Of a stretch of 64,000 nucleotides of DNA, positions 34,752 to 42,883 are shown one piece after another; the first letter of the stretch is position 1, and every line of letters starts with the position of its first letter. The notes under the pieces are model-generated. The model did not search any database and had not been told where the DNA came from. It saw only the letters and a list, made by a program, of their open reading frames with translations. The stretch lies in the NCBI GenBank assembly GCA_040883315.1, contig JBFLKU010000011.1, forward strand, positions 62,001 through 126,000. Reading direction: 5' to 3'. A program made the position numbers and the translations under genes. Origin of the DNA: JAFGUF01 sp040883315 (lineage in GTDB: Bacteria > Bacillota > Clostridia > Christensenellales > UMGS416).

Positions 34752-36007
34752 GTTCTGCCTCCTAGCTTCACAAAGTCTTCCCAAAATGCTGGATATGATT
34801 TATCGACACATTCATGTCCGTTTACCTTTATATCTTCTGTGCAAAATGAAGATAATGCACCCGTAAGCATTGCAATTCTATGGTCATTATAGCATGAAAC
34901 TTCTCCGCCTGAAAGCATTTCCACACCCTCTATTATCATCCCGTCATCTGTCGCTTGGGCACTACCGCCTAGTGAATTAATTGTGTTTACTATGCTCTGT
35001 ATTCTGTCGCTTTCTTTTATCTTCAGCCTTTGTCCGCCTACTATTTTGCTTTTTCCTTTTGCAATAGCCATTGCCCCTGCTATCACCGGAGCCAAATCCG
35101 GGCATTGAGATACATCTACTTCTTTTGCTGTCAGGTTTGCCTCCTCAGATATCAGCAAATCATTGTCCCAGTATATATTTGCACCCATAGATTTCAAAAT
35201 ATCTACTATCACTTTGTCGCCCTGTCTGCTGTCTTTGTCTAGTCCGCATATTGTGATTTTTGACCTTGTGCCTGCCAGCAGCAAAAACCCTGCGTGAGAC
35301 CAATCGCCCATTACCTTAAAATCATTTGCCTTGTATCCGCCGCCATATATTATATATTTGTTTTCTGCTTCATCATATTGGCTTTGCACGCCATACTTTT
35401 TCATCACATCCTGCGTGATATCAATATATGGTTTGGACTCAAGATTGCCTTCTATCTTTATTTCGACTGGCTTTTGTGTCATTGCACTCGCCAGCATTAT
35501 CCCTGTGATAAACTGAGAACTAATATCCCCTGCTGCAGTGTATTCTCTGCATTGCAGCTTTCTTTCGATAGTCAGCGGCAGATAGTCTTCTCCATGTGAA
35601 TATTTAATATTATTCTTTCTGAATATTTCAAAATACACATCCAGCGGTCTTTTCACCAGCCTGTTTTTTCCTGTAAAAGTCACTTTGTCATATAGGCTTG
35701 CTGCTATCGGTATTAAAAAGCGAAGTGTAGAGCCTGACTCATGGCAGTCGATTATAATATCATTATTTTCAACTAATTTAAAACTTCCCACAGTCACTTG
35801 CGCACTGCCTTCATTTTCTGCAACTTCAATTTCTGCGCCCATATTTTTTAGCCCATTAATTGTGGCTTTAATATCTTTTGACATGGTTACATTTGATATA
35901 GAGGATTTTCCATCTGCAAAGCTTGCACAGATAATTGCTCTGTGTGCTTCGCTCTTGGACGCGGGAATGTTCACTGTGCCATTTAGAATATTTGGTGATA
36001 TTATCAT
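34748..36007 (-). CDS. aroA: EPSP synthase (3-phosphoshikimate 1-carboxyvinyltransferase)
   Basis: AroA joins phosphoenolpyruvate to shikimate 3-phosphate. The 419-residue protein shows PASKSEAHRAIICAS at the N terminus (catalytic lysine region), ESGSTLRFLIPIAA and the C-terminal YNDHRIAMLTGALS. The usual LxGxA-RPM inhibitor-binding loop differs: GSTLRF is followed by sequence lacking NAGTA, so it belongs to the less glyphosate-sensitive class by appearance, which is inference only. Start and stop overlap aroB and aroC by four bases each. Confidence 0.96.
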   Translation of the reverse strand: MIISPNILNGTVNIPASKSEAHRAIICASFADGKSSISNVTMSKDIKATINGLKNMGAEIEVAENEGSAQVTVGSFKLVENNDIIIDCHESGSTLRFLIPIAASLYDKVTFTGKNRLVKRPLDVYFEIFRKNNIKYSHGEDYLPLTIERKLQCREYTAAGDISSQFITGIMLASAMTQKPVEIKIEGNLESKPYIDITQDVMKKYGVQSQYDEAENKYIIYGGGYKANDFKVMGDWSHAGFLLLAGTRSKITICGLDKDSRQGDKVIVDILKSMGANIYWDNDLLISEEANLTAKEVDVSQCPDLAPVIAGAMAIAKGKSKIVGGQRLKIKESDRIQSIVNTINSLGGSAQATDDGMIIEGVEMLSGGEVSCYNDHRIAMLTGALSSFCTEDIKVNGHECVDKSYPAFWEDFVKLGGRT

Positions 36008-37068
36008 GGTTTTCTCACCTCAATATATTTGCTTAATTCACCATGTCCTATCGGATAAATGAAGCATTCGCCTATATCTTTTAGCAGCACTATTTTTATT
36101 TTTGAGTTAAATGTTTTTTTGTCTCTTTTTGCATATGCAAAAGTTTTCGCTATGTCTACATCCGGCATTTCATATGGCAGCTTAAAGCTTTTCAGCAGCG
36201 GAACCATCTCATCATATGTCCCTGCTTTTGTTTGTCCATGCTTTTCACCCGCTTTTGCAAACTCCGCCATTCCTATAGCCACGGCGTGGCCATGTGCCAG
36301 TTTAAGCTCCGGCATTTTCTCCAGTGCATGCCCTAGCGTATGACCATAATTCAGAGTTAGCCTTAGCCCTGTGTCCTTTTCATCCTGCTGCACCACATAT
36401 AGCTTGTTTTGGCAGCATTTTTCTATCACTTGGCTTAATACCGGCTGAATTTTCTCTCTGGAATCATGTTCTTTAATAGTCGCAAAAAGCTCTTTATCCA
36501 TAATCAATGCAGTCTTTATCACCTCTGCCATACCGCAGGCAAAGTTTTCATCATCCAGTGTCTCCAGCACATCTGCATCTATTATCACCATGCTTGGGTG
36601 ATAAAATGAGCCAACTAGGTTTTTGCCCTGCTCTAGGTTTATTGCTGTTTTTCCACCTATAGAGCTATCCACCTGTGCCAGCAAGGATGTGGGAACCTGA
36701 ATATACTTGGTGCCCCGCAGATAACACGACGCCACAAACCCCGTCAAGTCTCCAATCACTCCGCCGCCAAGTGCCACTATCACATCCGTTCTGGATGTTT
36801 CATACTCTATTAGCTTGTCAAAAACACGCTGCATAGTCGAGAGAGATTTAGTTTTTTCACCCTGCTCTAAAATTATTGAATTAACAGCAATATCATAGGA
36901 TTTTATATTCTCTGTCACCTTTTGCCCATAGATAGAAAACACTTTATCATCACTGATAATAACAACTTTGGATTTTGGAAAATTTTCTTTTATTTTTTCG
37001 CCAATTGTATCCAGTGCTCCCCTTTGTATGTATAGCGGATACGATATTTCACCAATATTTGCAATCAT
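36004..37068 (-). CDS. aroB: 3-dehydroquinate synthase
   Basis: AroB closes DAHP to 3-dehydroquinate with NAD and a divalent metal. The 354-residue protein has EQGEKTKSLSTM, ALGGGVIGDLTGFVAS and the metal-binding histidines and Glu (CGMAEVIKTALI, LNYGHTLGHALE, LAHGHAVAIGM). The ATG follows AAGGAAATATT. It lies 26 bp after aroF and overlaps the aroA start by four bases. Confidence 0.98.
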   Translation of the reverse strand: MIANIGEISYPLYIQRGALDTIGEKIKENFPKSKVVIISDDKVFSIYGQKVTENIKSYDIAVNSIILEQGEKTKSLSTMQRVFDKLIEYETSRTDVIVALGGGVIGDLTGFVASCYLRGTKYIQVPTSLLAQVDSSIGGKTAINLEQGKNLVGSFYHPSMVIIDADVLETLDDENFACGMAEVIKTALIMDKELFATIKEHDSREKIQPVLSQVIEKCCQNKLYVVQQDEKDTGLRLTLNYGHTLGHALEKMPELKLAHGHAVAIGMAEFAKAGEKHGQTKAGTYDEMVPLLKSFKLPYEMPDVDIAKTFAYAKRDKKTFNSKIKIVLLKDIGECFIYPIGHGELSKYIEVRKP

Positions 37069-37094
37069 AATATTTCCTTTTTGTTGTCCGGCAT

Positions 37095-38108
37095 CTATTT
37101 GATATGCCTGCCCATTACCTGTGCGATTTTGTCCATATCTTCTACTAGGTTTTTGAATTGTTTTGGTTTAATCGTTTGTGCACCGTCGCTGAGTGCATGA
37201 GGAGGATCTGGGTGAACTTCTATTATCAGTCCATCGGCTCCTGCTGCCACCGCTGCCTTGGATAAGGAATCTACCATCCACCATAGTCCTGCTGCGTGGC
37301 TTGGGTCTACTATTATCGGAAGGTGGCTTAGCCTCTTTACCATAGGCACTGCACTAACATCCAGTGTATTTCTAGTGTAGTTTTCAAATGTTCTTATTCC
37401 TCTTTCACAAAGTATAACATTTGGATTGCCTTCTGCCAAAATATATTCTGCTGACATCAGCCATTCTTCTATTGTAGAGCTCAGTCCGCGCTTCAGTAAT
37501 ATTGGCTTATCGCTCTTTCCTAATGCTTTTAGCAGCGCGAAATTCTGCATATTTCTTGCACCTACCTGAATTATATCAACATCTCTGAATTCATCAAGAG
37601 TAGCTATAGACATTATCTCCGTAACAATAGGCAGACCAGTCACTTTTTTTGCTTCCACCATGTAGTCTATTCCTTCTTTTCCCAGCCCTTGGAAAGAATA
37701 TGGTGATGAGCGCGGCTTATATGCACCGGCTCTCAAAAAATGTGCACCCGCTTCTTTAACAGCAATTGCCTGCTCTATCATTTTGTCTCTGCCTTCCACC
37801 GAGCAAGGTCCTGCCATCACACATATTTGTTCGCCGCCTATTTTATGCCCTGCTACCTCTATTATAGTAGCTTCCGGTTTAAATACTTTGTTTGCTCTTT
37901 TATATGGTTCCTGTATGCGCACCAAATTATGCACCCACTCGTTTGCCAAAATAGGAGCATCCTTTATTTTGCTGGTGTCGCCCACAAGCCCGAGTACAGT
38001 GTATGAGTTTCCGTCACTTCTGTGTACGTCAAATCCCTGCTCTTTTACTTCGCTGATGATTTTTTCAATCTCCCCTTCCGGGGTTTTAGGTTCAAGTACT
38101 ATAATCAT
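37095..38108 (-). CDS. aroF: DAHP synthase, type I-beta with N-terminal ferredoxin-like domain
   Basis: This enzyme makes DAHP from phosphoenolpyruvate and erythrose 4-phosphate, the first committed aromatic step. The 337-residue protein has an N-terminal ferredoxin-like domain (1-70, MIIVLEPKTPEGEIEKII) that in Thermotoga-type enzymes gives feedback control by Tyr or Phe, and a barrel with MAGPCSVEGRDKM, RAGAYKPRSSPYSFQGLG, VGARNMQNF, LLKRGLSST and DPSHAAG. It is the first gene of the operon, preceded by the attenuator at 38149-38180 and leader peptide 38211-38309. Confidence 0.97.
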   Translation of the reverse strand: MIIVLEPKTPEGEIEKIISEVKEQGFDVHRSDGNSYTVLGLVGDTSKIKDAPILANEWVHNLVRIQEPYKRANKVFKPEATIIEVAGHKIGGEQICVMAGPCSVEGRDKMIEQAIAVKEAGAHFLRAGAYKPRSSPYSFQGLGKEGIDYMVEAKKVTGLPIVTEIMSIATLDEFRDVDIIQVGARNMQNFALLKALGKSDKPILLKRGLSSTIEEWLMSAEYILAEGNPNVILCERGIRTFENYTRNTLDVSAVPMVKRLSHLPIIVDPSHAAGLWWMVDSLSKAAVAAGADGLIIEVHPDPPHALSDGAQTIKPKQFKNLVEDMDKIAQVMGRHIK

Positions 38109-38148
38109 TTTTTCTAGTCCTCTCTTTTCTAGTCTGATAATTTTATAA

Positions 38149-38180
38149 ACAAAAAAGAGAAGTTGTGTTCAACTCCTCTT
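38149..38180 (-). terminator. Attenuator hairpin before aroF
   Basis: On the minus strand AAGAGGAGTTG pairs with CAACTTCTCTT (11 bp, one G-T pair, loop AACA), followed by six T residues. It sits in the leader, between the leader peptide and aroF, so it must be bypassed to express the operon. A competing pairing of GACTCTC (38201-38207), just after the leader stop codon, with GAGgAGTT (38171-38178, one bulge) would disrupt it. Confidence 0.8.
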
Positions 38181-38210
38181 GCTGTTTTCCATATAATATT
38201 GAGAGTCTAC

Positions 38211-38309
38211 TTACACATGCACTTTTATACGCTTAAAAAAGCTAAAGTAATAATAACCAAAGCTAAATGTAAATAGGCTATAAAAGTTTTGCAAATGTGC
38301 TTTTAGCAT
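38211..38309 (-). CDS. Phe/Tyr-rich leader peptide of the aromatic operon
   Basis: A 32-codon ORF read MLKAHLQN, then a core (residues 9-25) in which 11 of 17 residues are aromatic (7 Phe, 4 Tyr), then KRIKVHV and TAA. It lies about 20 bases after the predicted transcription start and before an intrinsic terminator, the classical geometry of a phe-type attenuator. The ribosome site is weak (AAAGAG). The frame continues upstream to 38396, but that part overlaps the promoter. The coding potential comes from composition and position, not homology. Confidence 0.75.
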   Translation of the reverse strand: MLKAHLQNFYSLFTFSFGYYYFSFFKRIKVHV

Positions 38310-38337
38310 AGATTCACTCTTTCTTTTATTTGTTGGT

Positions 38338-38366
38338 ATATTACCATTATATTTATTTATTGTCAA
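38338..38366 (-). promoter_or_regulatory. Promoter of the aromatic operon leader
   Basis: Minus strand: TTGACA (38366-38361), a 17-base spacer, TAATAT (38343-38338). The start would fall near 38331, about 22 bases before the leader ATG. Confidence 0.65.
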
Positions 38367-38433
38367 TAGAATTGTATTTCTTTGCATTTTCAGCAAAAAA
38401 CCCGAAAAGCAGGCTGAATAAGCCGAAATTTGA

Positions 38434-38462
38434 TTGACATAAAATAAACTTCCCTCTATAAT
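38434..38462 (+). promoter_or_regulatory. Perfect consensus promoter of alaS-like gene
   Basis: TTGACA (38434-38439), 17 bases, TATAAT (38457-38462), about 60 bases before the ATG at 38525. It is divergent from the aromatic operon promoter about 70 bases away. Confidence 0.85.
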
Positions 38463-38524
38463 TTATCAAGATAGCTTTAATAATAGTGTATATATTATAT
38501 TGTAGTAAGAAAGGAATACCCCGA

Positions 38525-40315
38525 ATGATAACAGCAAACGAATTGAGAGAAAAATATCTACAATTTTTTAAAGAAAAAGGTCATGCAGTGATTCCATCTG
38601 CATCTATTATACCGGAAAATGACCCTACAGTACTTTTTACCACCGCAGGAATGCATCCGCTAGTACCCTATCTTTTAGGAGAAAGGCATCCTGAAGGTGT
38701 TCGTCTTTGTGACGTGCAAAAATGCGTTAGAACAGGAGATATAGAAGAAGTTGGAGACGAAAGCCACTGCACATTTTTTGAAATGCTTGGCAACTGGTCG
38801 CTGGGTGATTATTTTAAAGATGACTCTATAAGGTGGAGCTTTGAATTTCTAACTAGCGAAAAATGGCTGAATCTAGATATAAATACAATAGCCGTATCTG
38901 TATTTGCAGGCGACGAAGATGCACCAAGAGATGAGCTGTCTGCAAGCATTTGGAAAGAATGCGGAATACCGGAGGACAGAATATTCTACCTGCCAAAGAA
39001 AAACAATTGGTGGGGTCCTGCAGGCGTGACAGGACCATGCGGACCTGATACAGAAATATTCATAATTACAGACAAAGAGCCATGCGGAGACGACTGCTCG
39101 CCAGCATGCGACTGCGGAAGATATTTGGAAATATGGAACAACGTATTCATGGAATATAACAAAACTGCAGAAGGCAGTTTTGAGCCTCTAGCACAGAAGA
39201 ACGTGGATACAGGCATGGGACTAGACAGAACAATTGCTGTGCTGCAAGGGGTTTCATCCGTATACGAAACAGATTTGTTTGCTCCAATTATAAAAAAAAT
39301 AGAGGAACTGTCCGGCAAAAAATATGGCGAAAATGCCGAAGTAACTGCCTCTATGAGAATAATGGCAGACCACATGAGAACCGCAACATTCATGATAGGC
39401 GACGAAAAAGGAATTGCTCCTTCAAATGTTGATCAAGGCTATGTGCTTCGCAGGCTGATTCGCCGCGTTGTTCGCCGCGGTGCCAATCTGTCATGGGAAA
39501 ACGGCAATGCATGGAAAATAGCAAGTGTTGTTATAGATATATATAAAGATGTGTATCCAGAGCTTGTGCAAAACAAATCCAGAATACACGACGAGCTGAA
39601 CAAAGAGGAAGCAAAGTTTGCCAAGACTCTTCAGCGCGGACTAAAAGAATTTGAAAAGGTAACTGCCGATATAGAATCAGGCGCTACTATAGATGGCAAA
39701 ACTGCATTCAGGCTATATGATACCTATGGTTTCCCCATCGAAATCACTGTGGAAATGGCAGCAGAAAAAGGAATGAAAGTGGATATTGAAGGGTTTGAAG
39801 AGGCTTTCAAGGAACACCAAGCCAAATCATCTGCCGGAGCAGAACAAAAATTCAAAGGCGGACTAGCAGACAATACGGAAGCCACCAGCCACCTTCACAC
39901 AGCCACTCACTTGCTGCATGCAGCATTAAGAGATATGTTTGATGATTCTGTTGAACAAAAGGGCTCAAATATCACAGCCGAAAGAATGCGTTTCGATTTC
40001 TCTTTTCCCCGCAAAATAGAGGATGATGAGCTGAGAAAACTGGAAGAATGGGTAAACAATGCTATACAAGCCAATGTTCCTGTTGTAATGCAGGAAATGA
40101 CTGTAGATGAAGCAAAAGAGACAGGCGCTATTGGGCTGTTTTCATCAAAATACGGCAACACAGTAAAGGTATATACAATCGAAGGATACTCAAAAGAAAT
40201 CTGTGGTGGACCCCACGCTGAAAAAACAGGCGACTTAGGAAGATTTGAAATACAGAAGGAGCAGTCCTCATCATCTGGAGTCAGGAGAATAAAAGCCGTT
40301 CTCATCAATGACTAA
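38525..40315 (+). CDS. alaS: Alanyl-tRNA synthetase, short form lacking the C-terminal domain
   Basis: The 597-residue protein has the class II catalytic core (LFTTAGMHPLVPYLLG, CTFFEMLGNWSLGDYFK), the tRNA-binding region and an editing domain with HTATH (about 457) and CGGPHAEKTG (about 560). Full AlaS is about 870 residues; the DHHA1-like C-terminal domain is absent. Shortened forms of this kind occur in several clostridia. If this is the sole AlaS, it must do without the C-terminal domain; a second full copy elsewhere cannot be excluded. ATG 38525 with AAAGGAA upstream is chosen over a frame start at 38486. Confidence 0.92.
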   Translation: MITANELREKYLQFFKEKGHAVIPSASIIPENDPTVLFTTAGMHPLVPYLLGERHPEGVRLCDVQKCVRTGDIEEVGDESHCTFFEMLGNWSLGDYFKDDSIRWSFEFLTSEKWLNLDINTIAVSVFAGDEDAPRDELSASIWKECGIPEDRIFYLPKKNNWWGPAGVTGPCGPDTEIFIITDKEPCGDDCSPACDCGRYLEIWNNVFMEYNKTAEGSFEPLAQKNVDTGMGLDRTIAVLQGVSSVYETDLFAPIIKKIEELSGKKYGENAEVTASMRIMADHMRTATFMIGDEKGIAPSNVDQGYVLRRLIRRVVRRGANLSWENGNAWKIASVVIDIYKDVYPELVQNKSRIHDELNKEEAKFAKTLQRGLKEFEKVTADIESGATIDGKTAFRLYDTYGFPIEITVEMAAEKGMKVDIEGFEEAFKEHQAKSSAGAEQKFKGGLADNTEATSHLHTATHLLHAALRDMFDDSVEQKGSNITAERMRFDFSFPRKIEDDELRKLEEWVNNAIQANVPVVMQEMTVDEAKETGAIGLFSSKYGNTVKVYTIEGYSKEICGGPHAEKTGDLGRFEIQKEQSSSSGVRRIKAVLIND

Positions 40316-40338
40316 AATGAATCTTCCGGGAGATAAAA

Positions 40339-41277
40339 GTGGAAATTAAAACTTTTGAACCTGAACATATTCAGCAAGCTCTAGAGCTTGCTGAGTTAAG
40401 TTTTGAGCAAGAAAACAAAAAGCTGAATAATATTCTTCCCAAAACGTCAATTCCTGATTTAAAAGAATTTGCAGACAATAAATTAGGTGTTGCTGCATTT
40501 GAAAAAAACAAATTGATCGGCTATATATGCTGCTACGGCCCTGTGAAAAATCTTTTTGGTGTGGCATCCGGTGTTTGGTCTCCAGTTCATGGAAATGCTG
40601 CAGTACAAGATGACAAAAGAAAAATATATTCGAAAATGTATCAATATGCTTCCGAAATGTGGGTGAATCAGAGTCTCCTTTCACATTCCATCACATTGTA
40701 TTCAACAGATAGTGATGGTATAGGTTCTTTCTTTGATAATGGCTTTGGCAAAAGGTGTGTAGATGGCATAATGGATATTAGAAAAGATTCAATTTATGCC
40801 AAAAATAGTAGTGATTTTTTCGAATTGCCAAAAAATGATTTTGCTTTGGTTCATTCGCTAAGCAATCTCACAAAAATTCATCTGCAGAAATCTCCTGCAT
40901 TTATGCCCATAAAACCTGAAAGTCTTGAAGAATTTATTAAAAACATTACAGATGATACAAGAATATTTGCTGCAAAACAAAAGGACAAAATAATTGCATA
41001 TTTGCAGATACAAAATAGCGGAGAGACATTTATCAGCCAGAATAAATGCATGATGAATATAACAGGTGCATATACCATAGAAGAATATAGAGGCAGCAAA
41101 ATATACAGTGAACTTCTTAGGTATGTAATAAATATATTGAAAAATGAAAACTATTCTCATCTTGGTGTGGATTATGAAAGCATAAATCCTACGGCAAACG
41201 CTTTTTGGCAGAAATCATTTGTGCCCTATACATATAGCCTTACACGGAGAATAGATGAAAGAATAATAGAACTATAA
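40339..41277 (+). CDS. Tandem GNAT acetyltransferase-like protein
   Basis: The 312-residue protein contains two GNAT-like halves. The first (about 1-140) has LGVAAFEKNKLIGYICCYG and ends with a degenerate acceptor loop. The second (about 190-305) has FAAKQKDKIIAYLQI, GAYTIEEYRGSKIYSELL (acetyl-CoA-binding loop of the R-G-x-K type) and ANAFWQKSFVPYTYSL. The duplicate suggests only one half may be catalytic. The start is GTG at 40339 with GGGAG upstream; it follows alaS by 23 bp and precedes prfC by 13 bp. The substrate is unknown. Confidence 0.85.
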   Translation: MEIKTFEPEHIQQALELAELSFEQENKKLNNILPKTSIPDLKEFADNKLGVAAFEKNKLIGYICCYGPVKNLFGVASGVWSPVHGNAAVQDDKRKIYSKMYQYASEMWVNQSLLSHSITLYSTDSDGIGSFFDNGFGKRCVDGIMDIRKDSIYAKNSSDFFELPKNDFALVHSLSNLTKIHLQKSPAFMPIKPESLEEFIKNITDDTRIFAAKQKDKIIAYLQIQNSGETFISQNKCMMNITGAYTIEEYRGSKIYSELLRYVINILKNENYSHLGVDYESINPTANAFWQKSFVPYTYSLTRRIDERIIEL

Positions 41278-41290
41278 TAAAGGAAATTTT

Positions 41291-42883
41291 ATGAACAAGG
41301 AAATTTTAGATAAGGTAAAAAACCGCAGAACTTTTGCTATAATATCTCACCCTGATGCAGGTAAGACCACTCTTACAGAAAAGCTGCTGCTCTACGGCGG
41401 AGCTATCCACTTAGCAGGCTCTGTAAAAAGCAGAAAGTCATCCCGTCACGCCACCAGCGACTGGATGGAGATAGAAAAACAGCGTGGTATCTCCGTCACA
41501 TCGTCTGCTATGCAGTTTAATTATAATGGATATGCAATAAATATATTGGATACTCCCGGACACCAAGATTTCTCGGAGGATACATACCGAACTTTGGTGG
41601 CTGCCGATAGTGCAGTCATGCTTATAGACGGTGCAAAGGGTGTAGAACCTCAGACTATAAAGCTTTTCCATGTATGTAAGATGAGCAATATTCCTATATT
41701 TACTTTTGTAAACAAAATGGATAGAGCATCAAAAGACCCATTTGAGCTTATGGAGGAGATAGAAAATGTGCTTGGAATAAGCTCCTGCCCAATTAACTGG
41801 CCTATCGGAACACTTGGCAATTTTAAGGGTGTATACCACAGAGAGTCTAAGCAAGTAGAAATGTATTCAGCTGATTCATCACACGGCTCGAATAAGGCAC
41901 AAGCAAAATTTGCTGATTTAGACAGCGAAGAAGCACGATCATATATGGGTGATGATTTATACAAACAGCTAAATGACGAAATTGAGCTTTTGGAAGGTGC
42001 AGGAGATAAATTCGACATTCAAAAAGTTTTAGAAGGCGACTTAACACCTATGTTTTTTGGCTCAGCCATAAATAACTTCGGCGTTGAAAGCTTTCTGGAT
42101 AAATTCCTAGAATATACCCTTGCTCCTACTCCGAGAAAGGCTGATACAGGCATCATCCCTGTAGACAGCGACCAATTTTCGGCATTCGTATTCAAAATAC
42201 AGGCCAATATGGATCCTGCACACAGAGACAGACTGGCATTTGTCAGAATATGCTCTGGCAAATTTGAAGCTGGAATGGATGCTTTCCATGTTCAAGGAAA
42301 CAGAAAAGTGCGCCTTGCTCAGCCCCAGCAATTTATGGCTGATGAACGTTCATCCGTCACCGAGGCATGGCCAGGAGATATAATAGGCCTTTTTGATCCG
42401 GGTATATTTGGGTTAGGCGATACCATTATCACAGGAACTCCGGTTTTTAAATATTCCGGTATTCCTCTATTTGCACCGGAAAGATTTGCAAGAATTTCAC
42501 CAGAGGATTCTCTCAAGAGAAAGCAATTTGTAAAGGGAATTACACAGCTTTCACAGGAGGGTGCTATTCAGACATTCAAGCAAATGGACGTGGGCAGAGA
42601 AGAGCTGATTTGCGGCGTTGTTGGCGTATTGCAGTTTGATGTACTGAAATACCGCCTAAAAGGTGAATACGGAGTTGATATCAATTTTGAGCATCTGCCT
42701 TTTAAATTTGTACGCTGGATAGAGGGCAGTAAAGACCCTGAAAAGCTTTCACTTACCAGCACCACCAAAACAGCAAAAGATATTCACGATAGACCTGTGC
42801 TTCTATTCGCAAATGACTGGTCCATACACTGGGCCACAGACAACAATAAGGGGCTAGTATTAAGCGATACTGCAATAAGATAA
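41291..42883 (+). CDS. prfC: Peptide chain release factor 3
   Basis: RF3 is a GTPase that removes RF1/RF2 from the ribosome after termination. The 530-residue protein has the P-loop SHPDAGKTTLTEKLL (about 19-33), the switch element with RGISVTSSAM, the DTPGHQDFSEDTYRTL region and NKMD. The C-terminal domains II and III are complete. It is more similar in overall pattern to bacterial RF3 than to EF-G. The ATG follows AAAGGAAATTTT. Its stop overlaps the ATG of the MFS gene by one base. Confidence 0.96.
   Translation: MNKEILDKVKNRRTFAIISHPDAGKTTLTEKLLLYGGAIHLAGSVKSRKSSRHATSDWMEIEKQRGISVTSSAMQFNYNGYAINILDTPGHQDFSEDTYRTLVAADSAVMLIDGAKGVEPQTIKLFHVCKMSNIPIFTFVNKMDRASKDPFELMEEIENVLGISSCPINWPIGTLGNFKGVYHRESKQVEMYSADSSHGSNKAQAKFADLDSEEARSYMGDDLYKQLNDEIELLEGAGDKFDIQKVLEGDLTPMFFGSAINNFGVESFLDKFLEYTLAPTPRKADTGIIPVDSDQFSAFVFKIQANMDPAHRDRLAFVRICSGKFEAGMDAFHVQGNRKVRLAQPQQFMADERSSVTEAWPGDIIGLFDPGIFGLGDTIITGTPVFKYSGIPLFAPERFARISPEDSLKRKQFVKGITQLSQEGAIQTFKQMDVGREELICGVVGVLQFDVLKYRLKGEYGVDINFEHLPFKFVRWIEGSKDPEKLSLTSTTKTAKDIHDRPVLLFANDWSIHWATDNNKGLVLSDTAIR

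Noticed and set aside
34748..36007. Possible glyphosate-tolerant class II EPSP synthase
   Set aside because: Motif differences are suggestive only; class cannot be decided by eye, so no finding was raised.
38310..38396. Longer version of the Phe/Tyr leader ORF
   Set aside because: This part overlaps the promoter of the operon and lies upstream of the predicted transcript start.
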